From Streptococcus cristatus (GTDB lineage: Bacteria > Bacillota > Bacilli > Lactobacillales > Streptococcaceae): DNA of 38,654 nt. Below the pieces are notes generated by a model. The model ran no database searches. It worked only from the letters and a program-made list of their open reading frames with translations, and had not been told where the DNA came from. Numbering within the stretch: position 1 is the first letter of the stretch; each line of letters opens with the position of its first letter. The stretch spans positions 1 through 38,654 of the forward strand of contig NZ_RJPT01000012.1 in the NCBI RefSeq assembly GCF_003943515.1, given 5' to 3'. A program made the position numbers and the translations under genes. Below are positions 7,461 to 16,341 of this stretch, in pieces.

Positions 7461-10400
7461 CTATTCGTAGACAAAGTAGTCGTCCTTGATACGATCACGC
7501 GCTTCCTTCTCTTTAACAGTCGTATAGATCTTGTCTCCCACGATTTCATTGTGGATTTCAAATTTCGTATCTGACAGCTGAGAATGCTTCACATCATCGC
7601 TCAGATTTTCAAGAGATGAACGAATACCGCTATTATTTACACTAGCCGACGTAGTAACTACGCTATCGACTCCGTATTTCTGGTCAGTAATGGCCATGGC
7701 GTAGTCTTTTGCGACTCCGTCAATCGCTTTGACCCAACCAGCCATACCGTTATACATTCCTTCGCCTGTAAAGCCACCAATCGCATCCATAACACGAGAA
7801 GGTGAATGGATATCCAGAGCAGAACGCATCACGCTTGCAATGTTAGAAGCGATTGAATATGCGAGCGCGTACAGACTGCCAGCCATGCTTGCTAATCCAT
7901 TGTAAAGCCCTGAGCCAGCGTGAACACCTACAGAGTTCAAATGACTAGCCAGCGTATTGAAAACAGCCACAATCTGACTATTCGCAGAAGAAGAAATGCT
8001 GACGGCTTGGTTCATTCCGCTGTTAAAAGCAGACGAAACAGCAGACATTCCCTGTTGGACAGAACTCTTGACTTTATTCAAGGTACTATCAAATGTCTGA
8101 GCCATCTTATTTCCGCCCGAAGTTGCAGCTTGATCAACCTTATTCATGCCGTCTGTAACGGCTTTGGAAACGCCGTTCATGGCATTTGTCGCAGCCGTCT
8201 CGGCATTCTTAAAGTTATTTGTCACTGCATTTGCGACTGCTTGAGAGCTGCTTTCAGCATTAGACTGCATAGTAGTAAACGCCGAAGTGGTAGATCCCTG
8301 CATGCTATTTGTTGAACCTGTCGCATTTCCGCTCATGGTATTGTAGTTACCCGAAACAGCGGCAGCCGTACTACTAGAAATAGCACTAGCATTAGTTTGA
8401 ACGGTCTGGAATGCAGCGTTTGAGTCCGTTTGAAGCGCCTGCATGTAGGAGCTAGCACTTGTATTCAAACCGCTCAAATTGCTTGATACATTCGCATTCA
8501 TGGTTGCTGACTCAGTCGTAGCGGTTGTCTGAGCTTGTTGCATATTACTAGATACATTGCTGCTTAAAGCCTGCATGTTAATACCCGTAGTCGTAACGAG
8601 CGCTTGCATGTTAGCGTCTACGTTTGTATTCATGGTCGTTACTTTATTTAGCGTATCAAGCCCCATCAGATTCATGGAATTGCCAACGTTTTGCTGCATA
8701 GTCTGCGCCTGTAACGTCGCATTTGTCTGAGCCTGTGTCATTCCGTTTGTGACATTAGCTCCTACGGCCTGCATATTCGTATTGGATGATGTCACTAGAT
8801 TTTGGAAGCTAGTATTGACATTTGTACCCATTGTATTGACCGCATTGGAAGCATTTAGCCCCATCGTGTCCATGTTGAGTTGAACACCTGTAGCCATATC
8901 TTGGGTATTAGTCTTTGCAGCCGTGGACATTTCAGAAGTCTTAGCCGACACAGATGATGTCAAATCATCCATAGTAGCTTTGGTTTTGCTAGCTCCCTCT
9001 TCATTCTTGCCAGTGATCCAGTCCCAAATCCCGCCGAAGAACTCACCTACTTTTTGACCAATTCCAACAATTCCGTCAATCAAAGCACCGCCTAGAGCTT
9101 TGATAAGCTCCCAACCGGCTTCTAAGACTTTCGGTATGCCAGTTATCAAACCGATGACTAATTGAGCAATCAGCTGTAGACCACCCATAATCAATTGAGG
9201 CGCTGCTTGTATCAAACCAGAAACAAGTGAAATGACAATTTGAGCTGCTGAAGCGATGATTTGTGGCAAATTTTGAATCAAACCTGTCACAAGAGACATG
9301 ATCAGCTGGATACCGCCCTGGATAATCGCAGGTAAGTTAGATACCAAGCCTTGGATAAAGGACGTGATGACTTGTACCGCAATTTGCAAAATTGTTGGCA
9401 ATGACTGGACAATCCCGGTTATCAGATTTTGCAGGATTTGGATCCCGTTTTGGATAATCTGAGGCATCTGTTGACCCAAACCAGTCAAGAAGGTCGTAAC
9501 GGTCTTTTGAGCGTTAGCCATCATCTGAGGAATATTTTTTAGAATTCCTTGAGAGAGATTTGCTAACAACTCCATCCCAGTCGACAAGAGAGTCGGTAAT
9601 GCATTTAACAGCGAGCTGACAAAGGTACTTAAAATAGTATTGGCTGAGCTAATCAAGGAAGTTGCATTCTGTCCAATCCCTTGAACCAAACTCACAATCA
9701 GGCTCACCCCAGCATTTACAATGACTGGAAACATAGTTGCAAAAGCACTAGCGAATTTAGCTATCAAATCCGCTCCCGAAGCGATTAGAGCGGGAATAGC
9801 ATTCGTGATCCCTTGAACCAGATTATGAATAATTTGAGGCCCTTTAGTGGTTACTGTGTTTAGTAATTGGTCAATTTGAGTGCCGAATTGATTGTCGATG
9901 ATACCCAAACCAGCCACGACGAGACCAAGGATTGCAGCTGGCCCGATAGCAGCCAAAGCAACACTCATGACAGAGCTGATACCGCTTGTCATCATAGACA
10001 AGACAGACAAGCCTTTTGATGCTGCTCCGCCTAAAACACCACCTAAACCGCTAACTTGAGCAGCAAAGAGGCCGACCATTCCAGCGGCTGAGCTAAAACC
10101 GCTACTCAATATGCTTCCAAGGGCTCCTATTTTAGTCCCCAAACCTCCTAAAAGGCCAGTAAGCAATGTTAGCCCCTTAGTTGCAGGACCAAATGCGAGT
10201 AGGCCACCGATTAGGCTAAGGATAGGTGCTGCAGAGGACATCGTCCCTTTAAATTTCTCCATGACACTATCTGCCAATTTAGTACCATTCAAGAAATGGT
10301 CTAAGACAGGATTGATAGTAGCCATAGCATCAGTAAAGTTTTGGATTCCTTGCGATTGACTAAATTTATCTACCAGCTTATCCACATATTTTACGATTGT

Positions 10401-12008
10401 AGTAAACAGTGGCAGGACGGATTCTCCGAGCTTAATTTGTAGAGTCTCGAATGATCCGCTCAAGCCTTCAATAGCGCCTTTTAAGTTGTTTAACTTTTCA
10501 GCAGCAACTTGTGCAGCAGTAACCTTGCTGATTTCCGCTTGCATCTTGTTCGCGCCATCTGCACCCTCATTCATTGCGATAGTTGCCGCACGTACGGCAT
10601 CTGTACCAAACATGGTCTTGAGTGCTTGTTGTTGCTGTTGTTCCGTTAGGCCGCTCAAGCTTTCTTTTAATACTTGAGATACTTCAGCAAATGATTTGAT
10701 TTTACCTTCTGCAGTAAAGAATCTATTAGACCCATCTTCTGTGATGATGCCTAGTTCTCTCATCATATTCGTTTGCGCCTTAGTTTGCGGCTGCAAGTTC
10801 ATCAGCATCGTCTTGAGAGATGTACCCGCATCAGAGCCTTTGAGACCATTTTGTGCAAATACAGCCAAAGCGTTGGTTGTATCTCTAAAAGAAAGTCCTA
10901 AGCCGCTAGCTACAGGGGCAACTGCCGAAAGCCCGTATTTCAATTCGTGGACATCTGTCGCTGAAGCATTCGCAGCACCAGCCAATTGATTAGCAGCATC
11001 TACTACGCTCAGATTGTCTCGTTTGAAGGCATTCAAAGCCGTAGATGCAATTTCTGCCGCTTCTTTCAAATCCAGCTCGCCTGCAGTTGCTAAGTTCAAA
11101 GCGCCCGTTAAGCCACCGTTTAAGATATCTTTAGTAGATACCCCAGCTTTCGCCAATTCCTCAATAGCATCCGCTGCTTCTGTAGCAGAAAATGCTGTAT
11201 CAGCTCCAGCTTTAACGGCTGCATCATGAAACTGCTTCATCGTTTCAGCGCTAGAGCCAGTAACAGCCTTGATGCTACTCATGCGAGCTTCGAAGTCAGC
11301 TGATTTGGTGATCGCACCGCCTATTGCATTCTTGATGAAGTTAAATCCTGCATAAGCTGCAGAAATCCCTAAAGCTGTCTTAATGAGGTTACTTGTGGCA
11401 GATGCCGCTTGATTCGTGTGATTCACAATGCCCATCAAAGCGTTAGTAGCTTTACTACCTGCTTGTTGAAAAGCATTGCCAAGGCCACTGGAAATTTTGC
11501 TGGATAAAGTGCTGACTTTGCTAATCAGCTTGCCACCTAACGTATTGCTAGCCTGATTTGCAAAATTATTTACTTTTCCTAATGCAGAACTAAAAGCGTT
11601 ACCGATAGAGCTACCGACCGAAGTCATTTTGGTAGTTATTGGAGACAAAGCACTGGAAATCTTAGAATTAAGACTAATAAATGCTTGAGCTACCTTGTTT
11701 AGCCCGTTTTGTATGGGTTCAGGCAAACGTTGCCCGATATTGGACGCGATCCGATGGATTTCGCCAAGAGCGATGTTTAGACCGCCTTTGAAGCCTTGAC
11801 CGATTTTCTGGCCAAGCGTACTACTGTTGCTAGCCAGCTCATTCATCAGCTGCCCGATTTTTTGGATCATCTGATTTGAACTATTTACCGCAGCTTTTTG
11901 AGCATTATCAAAGGCTTGTTTGGTCATAACAGCAATTTCATTCATAGCGCGCTCATACGCTCTGGTATCCGCACCAATCTCAGCAAAGATTGAGCCATCA
12001 AAACTCAT
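7461..12008 (-). CDS. tail tape measure protein
   Basis: 1515 residues; sets tail length and is ejected with the DNA. Residues about 236-430 match the phage tail tape measure core (ADFEARMSSIKAV, then TAFSATEAADAIEELAKAG and GLSFRDTTNALAVFAQNG). Residues about 590-990 are strongly hydrophobic, including five consecutive 22-residue repeats of the form LITGIVQSLPTILQ, likely helical pairs that insert into the membrane. Residues about 1020-1260 form an 11-residue-period helical repeat rich in Asn/Thr/Met/Gln. At about 0.15 nm per residue the tail would be roughly 200 nm, an inference from length. A strong AAAGGAGG site precedes the start. Confidence 0.95.
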   Translation of the reverse strand: MSFDGSIFAEIGADTRAYERAMNEIAVMTKQAFDNAQKAAVNSSNQMIQKIGQLMNELASNSSTLGQKIGQGFKGGLNIALGEIHRIASNIGQRLPEPIQNGLNKVAQAFISLNSKISSALSPITTKMTSVGSSIGNAFSSALGKVNNFANQASNTLGGKLISKVSTLSSKISSGLGNAFQQAGSKATNALMGIVNHTNQAASATSNLIKTALGISAAYAGFNFIKNAIGGAITKSADFEARMSSIKAVTGSSAETMKQFHDAAVKAGADTAFSATEAADAIEELAKAGVSTKDILNGGLTGALNLATAGELDLKEAAEIASTALNAFKRDNLSVVDAANQLAGAANASATDVHELKYGLSAVAPVASGLGLSFRDTTNALAVFAQNGLKGSDAGTSLKTMLMNLQPQTKAQTNMMRELGIITEDGSNRFFTAEGKIKSFAEVSQVLKESLSGLTEQQQQQALKTMFGTDAVRAATIAMNEGADGANKMQAEISKVTAAQVAAEKLNNLKGAIEGLSGSFETLQIKLGESVLPLFTTIVKYVDKLVDKFSQSQGIQNFTDAMATINPVLDHFLNGTKLADSVMEKFKGTMSSAAPILSLIGGLLAFGPATKGLTLLTGLLGGLGTKIGALGSILSSGFSSAAGMVGLFAAQVSGLGGVLGGAASKGLSVLSMMTSGISSVMSVALAAIGPAAILGLVVAGLGIIDNQFGTQIDQLLNTVTTKGPQIIHNLVQGITNAIPALIASGADLIAKFASAFATMFPVIVNAGVSLIVSLVQGIGQNATSLISSANTILSTFVSSLLNALPTLLSTGMELLANLSQGILKNIPQMMANAQKTVTTFLTGLGQQMPQIIQNGIQILQNLITGIVQSLPTILQIAVQVITSFIQGLVSNLPAIIQGGIQLIMSLVTGLIQNLPQIIASAAQIVISLVSGLIQAAPQLIMGGLQLIAQLVIGLITGIPKVLEAGWELIKALGGALIDGIVGIGQKVGEFFGGIWDWITGKNEEGASKTKATMDDLTSSVSAKTSEMSTAAKTNTQDMATGVQLNMDTMGLNASNAVNTMGTNVNTSFQNLVTSSNTNMQAVGANVTNGMTQAQTNATLQAQTMQQNVGNSMNLMGLDTLNKVTTMNTNVDANMQALVTTTGINMQALSSNVSSNMQQAQTTATTESATMNANVSSNLSGLNTSASSYMQALQTDSNAAFQTVQTNASAISSSTAAAVSGNYNTMSGNATGSTNSMQGSTTSAFTTMQSNAESSSQAVANAVTNNFKNAETAATNAMNGVSKAVTDGMNKVDQAATSGGNKMAQTFDSTLNKVKSSVQQGMSAVSSAFNSGMNQAVSISSSANSQIVAVFNTLASHLNSVGVHAGSGLYNGLASMAGSLYALAYSIASNIASVMRSALDIHSPSRVMDAIGGFTGEGMYNGMAGWVKAIDGVAKDYAMAITDQKYGVDSVVTTSASVNNSGIRSSLENLSDDVKHSQLSDTKFEIHNEIVGDKIYTTVKEKEARDRIKDDYFVYE

Positions 12009-12028
12009 GCATCCACCTCCTTTACTAT

Positions 12029-12813
12029 TTATTTTCTGTTCGCAAACATCTGACTAGCTTTTTCAAGTTTTGCCACAAATTCGCTTTTATTTTTGATCTC
12101 TTGTTTTGTTGGCTTGTGGAAGCTTCTGCGCACCCTTTCTTTTTCTTTGCGCTTGCTGAGTTTGTTGGTATCAACCTTCTTGCTATTGAGCGTATAGCGC
12201 AGTTCCAAAGCCAAAGCTGATAAGTTTTCACGCGCTTCAATCTGCCTATAGTGCAGACCCTCTAGGATTGCGTCAAGCTCCCATTTATTGCAATTCAGGA
12301 TTGTTTCTTGGTCAGTTAGACCAAGTCTTGCACATTCGGTTAAGAGAGCGCGCTTTCCATCTTGCCAATAATTTCTGAAATGGCTTTGGCTTGCATTTGA
12401 GCTGTTGCGTCGTTTTCTGTAGCTTGGCTCTCTGCCAATTCCAGCCCAAGACGCATGTTCTCGATATATTTCAAAATCTTCTTCTTGAAAAAACCAGATT
12501 GGACCATTTCTTCCTGGATTTCTTCGAATAGGGCTTCTTGCGGATCTTCAGCGTCAGATTTTTCGAAATAATTTTCAATAGCTGATAATGCTTCATCTTC
12601 ACTGACTGCTTTTCCTTTTTTGCTGCCACAAAACTGAATCAAATCCACAATACCTTGGTCGTCACGATCGACGATTTTATAAAACAGGGCACCGATTCCG
12701 TTTTTTGAAGACTGACCATTCGCGTCTTTTGTCGCAAGATCCTTGTCAATTCTAAACATCAAACGAAAATCAAATTTGATTTCCACAATTTTGTTACCGA
12801 TTTTAAATTCCAT
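12029..12813 (-). CDS. tail assembly chaperone fusion (G-T type) made by -1 frameshift
   Basis: Predicted 261-residue product: the first 109 residues of the upstream chaperone, then 152 residues read in the -1 frame after slippage at TTTTTTC (12493-12487). The -1 frame is open without a stop from before the slip site to 12029. It encodes a protein-like sequence including LLTECARLGLTDQETILN and YRQIEARENLSALALEL, ending in a lysine-rich tail. Initiation inside this frame is unlikely: the only late start candidates are TTG codons around 12214 with no ribosome site. G/GT frameshifting between the major tail and tape measure genes is widespread in siphophages; this instance is inferred from sequence. 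Confidence 0.8.
12340..12813 (-). CDS. tail assembly chaperone (zero-frame product)
   Basis: A 157-residue acidic helical protein matching the phage tail assembly chaperone family TAC_12 by pattern: MEFKIGNKIVEIKFDFRLMF at the N-terminus, then an acidic helical middle (NYFEKSDAEDPQEALFEEIQ). It would bind the tape measure protein and recruit tail-tube subunits; it is usually absent from the virion. It is the frequent product, and slippage gives the longer fusion. It sits between the major tail protein (with a terminator in between) and the tape measure gene. Confidence 0.88.
   Translation of the reverse strand: MEFKIGNKIVEIKFDFRLMFRIDKDLATKDANGQSSKNGIGALFYKIVDRDDQGIVDLIQFCGSKKGKAVSEDEALSAIENYFEKSDAEDPQEALFEEIQEEMVQSGFFKKKILKYIENMRLGLELAESQATENDATAQMQAKAISEIIGKMESALS
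12487..12493 (-). promoter_or_regulatory. -1 ribosomal slippery heptamer TTTTTTC
   Basis: In the frame of the chaperone gene the bases read GGT TTT TTC, so the heptamer is T TTT TTC, a canonical X-XXY-YYZ site at codons 108-109. I checked the rest of the downstream overlap and found no other heptamer in the correct register. It lies about 150 bases before the zero-frame stop. Confidence 0.8.
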
Positions 12814-12839
12814 TGTTTTTCTCCTTAATCAAAAATAAA

Positions 12840-12863
12840 AGGGCGACCTGTGAAAGCCGCCCT
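12840..12863 (-). terminator. attenuator/terminator after the major tail gene
   Basis: On the minus strand AGGGCG ... CGCCCT form a GC-rich 6-bp stem, extended past one mismatch, followed by TTTATTTTTG. It lies 10 bases after the major tail protein stop and before the chaperone gene. Partial termination here would keep the very abundant tail-tube protein above the low-copy chaperones and tape measure. Confidence 0.75.
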
Positions 12864-12871
12864 CCTGAAAA

Positions 12872-13456
12872 TTAGCGCTGAATATTATCGTAATCGCCGG
12901 TTGTTTCGCCCGGATTTTGATATGTGTAGATATCGTTTAACAAAGCGAGTTCTTCGGCAGAAAGCGGGAACTTGCCATCCTGCAAACGGCCAACAATTCC
13001 AGCTGTGTATGAAAGTTCAACGAATCCTTCTACGTCATCGTTGAACTCAACATCATCAGTGATTTTAGCGTAACCGAATTTAGCTGGATAAGCATCTTTT
13101 TGATTACCAGACTCACCGATTTTTGTTTTAACACTTTCATCAACAATAACGCGCCAAATCTTGATTGACTCACCTTTTGCTTGAGCGTCTAAGATAACCC
13201 CGATTGATGGGTCCATCGGCGCAAAGTATTGAGTCAACTCAATTGAGTGCTCATCGCTTGATTTTTCAAGCAAGCGTCCTTGTTGTGTTTGCTCATCCTG
13301 ATACTCACCGCCAAGCGTTGTGCTTCCGCCTGTACGATAAGCTGGCAAAAGCGCTCCTTCGCCTTTTTCTGCATGGATTGATTGGATAAAGTAGAATACC
13401 TTCTTACCAACAATCGGCTTAGCTGTAGTGATTTTTACTTGTCCTTTTTCAGCCAT
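12872..13456 (-). CDS. major tail protein
   Basis: 194 residues forming the tail tube. The sequence is beta-rich with the features of TP901-1/phi13-type major tail proteins: KPIVGKKVFYFIQS near the start, a GGSTTLGGEYQDEQTQQGR loop (43-61) and a conserved KIWRVIVDE (99-107). Length and position, directly after the tail terminator gene and before the chaperones, agree. No C-terminal Ig-like domain is present. A terminator directly downstream fits high expression. Confidence 0.9.
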   Translation of the reverse strand: MAEKGQVKITTAKPIVGKKVFYFIQSIHAEKGEGALLPAYRTGGSTTLGGEYQDEQTQQGRLLEKSSDEHSIELTQYFAPMDPSIGVILDAQAKGESIKIWRVIVDESVKTKIGESGNQKDAYPAKFGYAKITDDVEFNDDVEGFVELSYTAGIVGRLQDGKFPLSAEELALLNDIYTYQNPGETTGDYDNIQR

Positions 13457-13471
13457 TTAGGACCTCCTTGT

Positions 13472-13831
13472 TTAAAGTATTGTTTCGGTCGTTTTAATGA
13501 CGATATGATAGACCTCCCGACCGATTGAGCTGTCCATCAAAATAGTTGATGTCGTCCGCCTATTGCGACCTAATAACCGAATAGCCTGTGATTTGATGTT
13601 TTCTGCGTGGACTCGACTTTTAGAACCCGGCAGAAAGATATCAATCTGAATAGTGCTATCTTCGATTATCAACCCTGTCTGTGCTGTTTTTGATGTATCA
13701 GATGCAATACCGCCCACCACAAGAAACGGCTCGACTACGGACGCATCAGGTAATTTAAAATGGATTGGGATACTTAATGCTCCCAATCGCTTTTTTAAGT
13801 CTCTTAGTAAATTGCTTGTTGGTGAATCCAT
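13472..13831 (-). CDS. tail terminator / tail completion protein
   Basis: 119 residues from the ATG at 13831. An upstream GTG (13837) would add two residues but lies inside the GAGGTGA ribosome site, which also contains the stop of the previous gene, so the ATG is preferred. The mixed alpha/beta pattern (DLKKRLGAL, FLVVGGIASDT, IQIDIFLPG) fits the gpU/DUF3168-like tail terminator fold in this operon position, between HK97-gp10 and major tail protein. It would cap the tail tube and join it to the head. Confidence 0.75.
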   Translation of the reverse strand: MDSPTSNLLRDLKKRLGALSIPIHFKLPDASVVEPFLVVGGIASDTSKTAQTGLIIEDSTIQIDIFLPGSKSRVHAENIKSQAIRLLGRNRRTTSTILMDSSIGREVYHIVIKTTETIL

Positions 13832-13833
13832 AA

Positions 13834-14178
13834 TCACCTCTTAAACATCTTATTTAGATTGCTCATCAATTTTGGATATTCCTCTTGTACAGCGGGATGC
13901 ATAAACGGCTGTGGTGCCATCTTCCGCGTTCCCAACTCAACATAGATTGAGTAGTAAGCAGGAGAAATGACCTTATAACCCATAAACTTCGCTTGCATGC
14001 TGTAGATGTTCTCGCTCATCCAGCCAGTGTCCCAAGGAGCATATAGCTTAGCTAAACGCTCAACGCGTAGACTGGAGCGATTCAACTCTCTATCAACAGC
14101 AATCGGAGCTTGTCGCCCCTTTCTCTGCACCTCGCGCAGAAATTTATCTAATCCCTTCACACGATAAGTCAAGCTCAT
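13834..14178 (-). CDS. HK97 gp10-family tail/head-tail protein
   Basis: 114 residues matching the HK97-gp10 family: GLDKFLREVQRKGRQAP near the N-terminus, then a basic helix (LNRSSLRVERLAKLYAPWDTG) and the typical YSIYVELGTRKMAPQPFMHP (77-96) segment. It is needed at the head-tail joint, probably as tail completion or a minor joining protein. Its start overlaps the preceding stop by 4 bases (ATGA), indicating coupling. Confidence 0.88.
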   Translation of the reverse strand: MSLTYRVKGLDKFLREVQRKGRQAPIAVDRELNRSSLRVERLAKLYAPWDTGWMSENIYSMQAKFMGYKVISPAYYSIYVELGTRKMAPQPFMHPAVQEEYPKLMSNLNKMFKR

Positions 14179-14453
14179 AGATAGATCACCGTGCTATTTT
14201 TGTGATGTTTCTTGCCTTTGACAGCTCGTCGCTTGCCGTTATAAATGACTTCTGAGAAATCTTGATGAATACCTTGTAAATGCAACTTAAAACTGTCTAG
14301 ATTGTATTTTCCAAAGATTCCCATCTGTTCATTATTGGTTAACGTCCCACGTTGGCAAGGCAGAGGACCAATTTGTTCTGTTGTAACGTCGTCTTCTAGC
14401 TCGTCTTTAGGAGTGGTTTCTTTAATTAAAATGACTCTGTCATTGTAAATCAC
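14175..14453 (-). CDS. head closure (stopper) protein
   Basis: 92 residues, beta-rich. The position directly after the connector and before gp10 is that of the SPP1 gp16-like stopper in Gram-positive siphophages. The visible pattern MIYNDRVILIKETTPKDEL, then LDSFKLHLQGIHQDFSEVIYNGKRRAVKG, fits a small beta-barrel. The assignment rests mainly on gene order and size. Confidence 0.7.
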   Translation of the reverse strand: MIYNDRVILIKETTPKDELEDDVTTEQIGPLPCQRGTLTNNEQMGIFGKYNLDSFKLHLQGIHQDFSEVIYNGKRRAVKGKKHHKNSTVIYL

Positions 14454-14468
14454 ATCGCTACCTCCTTG

Positions 14469-14828
14469 CTAGATAAAACGTGCGATTCCTCTGGCTTGCC
14501 TTTTTGTAGCTAAAGAAATAAGGGTTTGCTTGTCATCTTCAGACAAATAACTGTCTTCCCATGTAAAAGCCCTTCCTTCCTCGCTATCTGCCTTAGCGCC
14601 TTCAGAATTCAGCTTGTTAAATCGTTTGATAGCCACATCACGGACGATGTATGCTGCATTGTTTGGAATTTCCGTAATTGATGTTTCAGAGTAGCGATTG
14701 ACAAAGGCAAGGATGCGCTCAACGCTTTCTTTGATGGTCAAATTCAGCAAGTCATCCTGCGCAGTATCGCTTACCCCTTTTAATAATTTGATTTCTTTCA
14801 AAATCTCATTTGTATCAATCGCCGTCAT
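14469..14828 (-). CDS. head-tail connector (adaptor) protein
   Basis: 119 residues, mostly helical, of the gp6/SPP1-gp15-like adaptor type. The N-terminal LLKGVSDTAQDDLLNLTIKE (15-34) followed by VERILAFVNR and an aliphatic central helix (AAYIVRDVAIKRFN) is the usual pattern: a helical bundle that docks under the portal. It lies directly downstream of the capsid gene. Confidence 0.82.
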   Translation of the reverse strand: MTAIDTNEILKEIKLLKGVSDTAQDDLLNLTIKESVERILAFVNRYSETSITEIPNNAAYIVRDVAIKRFNKLNSEGAKADSEEGRAFTWEDSYLSEDDKQTLISLATKRQARGIARFI

Positions 14829-14831
14829 TTA

Positions 14832-15716
14832 CTAACCTCCAGGTACTGGTGCTGGTTTTTCGATAGTAGTCTCTACGACACCTTGTGGGATTTCTGCAAA
14901 GAGTACGTTAGCACCGAAGAATACAGATTCATAAGTGAGGTTTTTCAAAGCACGGTCGCGAGCAACTGCAATCAAACCAGTTTCATCTGTAAAGTCCGCG
15001 AACAATCCACCTAGATCTCCAGAAGCTACATTCAAGTTAGCAAACACAAGGTTCTCGATTGCTGTTGTGTAGATTTTACCTTCTGGTACGCCGTTCATGA
15101 CGATGACGTTTTGCATACCCAAGAAATTCTTGAGCAAAGTCATACCGAATACATTAGAAGCATCAGCGCCTACACCAGCGTTTCCAAGATATTCAGCAGC
15201 ATCAGTCGGACTCACAAAAGTAACGATTGGAGATCCTTCAAATTCGTTGAAAGTTGCGATTTTTGCCCATGCTTGAGCAAGCGCACCTTGCAAGCCTTTA
15301 CCCTTGTTCTTTGTCGGGTTAGCTTTTAGGAAAGTGAAGAATTGTTCTTTAATACCATTTTGGATTTCGCGCATCAAACGTGTATCAGCTTCTGTAATAG
15401 CGATAGATGCTCCATGACGAGCAATTGCTTCTGCAGATACAGAACGACGTTTCTTGAACCACGCTACTTCGTAAGCGTCTGCTTTAGCGCGTACCATTTG
15501 AGAAAGTGGAATGTCTTCCCCTTCGCCCGGATTTGTCGCGTTTACGTCAGCAGTCCATTTGTAAGTCTGGATCTTGAGATCGCTTGTAAGTTCTTGACGA
15601 CGTGTGACGCCCAAAAGTGTCAACAAGTCGTTGATATTTTTAGAAAACTTGTTAACAAAATCAATAGACTTAATTTCGCCCAAGTTAGCCATAGTAGTTA
15701 GTTTTTGTTCAGCCAT
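14832..15716 (-). CDS. major capsid protein, HK97 fold
   Basis: 294 residues. The N-terminus is short without a built-in delta domain, consistent with a separate scaffold gene upstream. Family signs include the E-loop-like region (TYKWTADVNATNPGEGEDIPL), KKRRSVSAEAIARHG, the domain with VTFVSPTDAAEYLG, and the C-terminal LTYESVFFGANVLFAEIPQGV. It ends in a proline-rich VETTIEKPAPVPGG tail, perhaps surface-exposed. The gap to the scaffold gene is 3 bases. Confidence 0.92.
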   Translation of the reverse strand: MAEQKLTTMANLGEIKSIDFVNKFSKNINDLLTLLGVTRRQELTSDLKIQTYKWTADVNATNPGEGEDIPLSQMVRAKADAYEVAWFKKRRSVSAEAIARHGASIAITEADTRLMREIQNGIKEQFFTFLKANPTKNKGKGLQGALAQAWAKIATFNEFEGSPIVTFVSPTDAAEYLGNAGVGADASNVFGMTLLKNFLGMQNVIVMNGVPEGKIYTTAIENLVFANLNVASGDLGGLFADFTDETGLIAVARDRALKNLTYESVFFGANVLFAEIPQGVVETTIEKPAPVPGG

Positions 15717-15719
15717 ATT

Positions 15720-16322
15720 CTAGCCCTTTCTAAAAAGATTAATATTTTCAGCAATCGCAGCCTGACGTTTGTCAGTGTCTTCAATTGCCATAATTTGTTC
15801 TTTCGTGATTCCTGTAGTAGTACCACGACGTGGCGCACTTTGAACCAATCGTTCGTTTACGCGCTTTTCAACTTCACTATCAAATACATCACGTAAAGCC
15901 GTGATTTTAGCCTTTACTTCTTCAGCAGTTGGAGCTAACACATGATTCAAAAACTCTTGTGGTAATCCTTCGTCTGCCAAGAGTGATTGTGTCGCTAGTT
16001 TCATCTCACGTTCAGCTATATCCTGTTCGCGCTTTTCCAATTCAGCGATTCGTTTCGCTTCTTCTTCTCTAGCGCGTTCATCTTTTGTTAGTTTGGCTAG
16101 TCGTTCACCTTCACTTTTAGCTTGTTCAAGAGCTGTAGCTTGTTCAGCTTCCCACTTTGTACGTTCAGCAGCTAACATCTTGCCCATTTCAGCACGGGTA
16201 AAAGTACGTCCATGCTTATCGCTATCTGCATTTGACTCTACATCTACTGCTTTCTCGTTCTGAGTGTCGACGGTCTCAGTTTGATCCACAGTTGTAGTAG
16301 TTCCGTTGATTTCTTCTGACAT
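15720..16322 (-). CDS. capsid scaffolding protein, DUF4355
   Basis: 200 residues: an acidic Thr-rich N-terminus (about 1-35), a long charged coiled coil (about 45-115, with ERLAKLTKDERAREEEAKR), then a C-terminal capsid-binding part (LLADEGLPQEFLNHVLAP onwards). This is the DUF4355 scaffold arrangement found just upstream of HK97-fold capsid genes in Gram-positive phages. It guides procapsid assembly and then leaves. A GGAGG ribosome site precedes the ATG. Upstream lie an inverted repeat and a terminator that separate it from the accessory genes. Confidence 0.88.
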   Translation of the reverse strand: MSEEINGTTTTVDQTETVDTQNEKAVDVESNADSDKHGRTFTRAEMGKMLAAERTKWEAEQATALEQAKSEGERLAKLTKDERAREEEAKRIAELEKREQDIAEREMKLATQSLLADEGLPQEFLNHVLAPTAEEVKAKITALRDVFDSEVEKRVNERLVQSAPRRGTTTGITKEQIMAIEDTDKRQAAIAENINLFRKG

Positions 16323-16341
16323 AATTGTCCTCCAGCGATTA

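Noticed and set aside
7920..8315. 131-codon plus-strand frame opposite the tape measure gene
   Set aside because: Antisense to a repetitive Ser/Thr/Asn-rich coding region; open only because of that composition, with no ribosome site.
12025..12240. 71-codon frame starting TTG at 12240, before the tape measure gene
   Set aside because: Its sequence is a low-complexity shadow (Cys/Trp/Lys-rich) of the -1 frame; the overlapping frame with EARENLSALALELRY is continuous with the chaperone frameshift product and far more protein-like.
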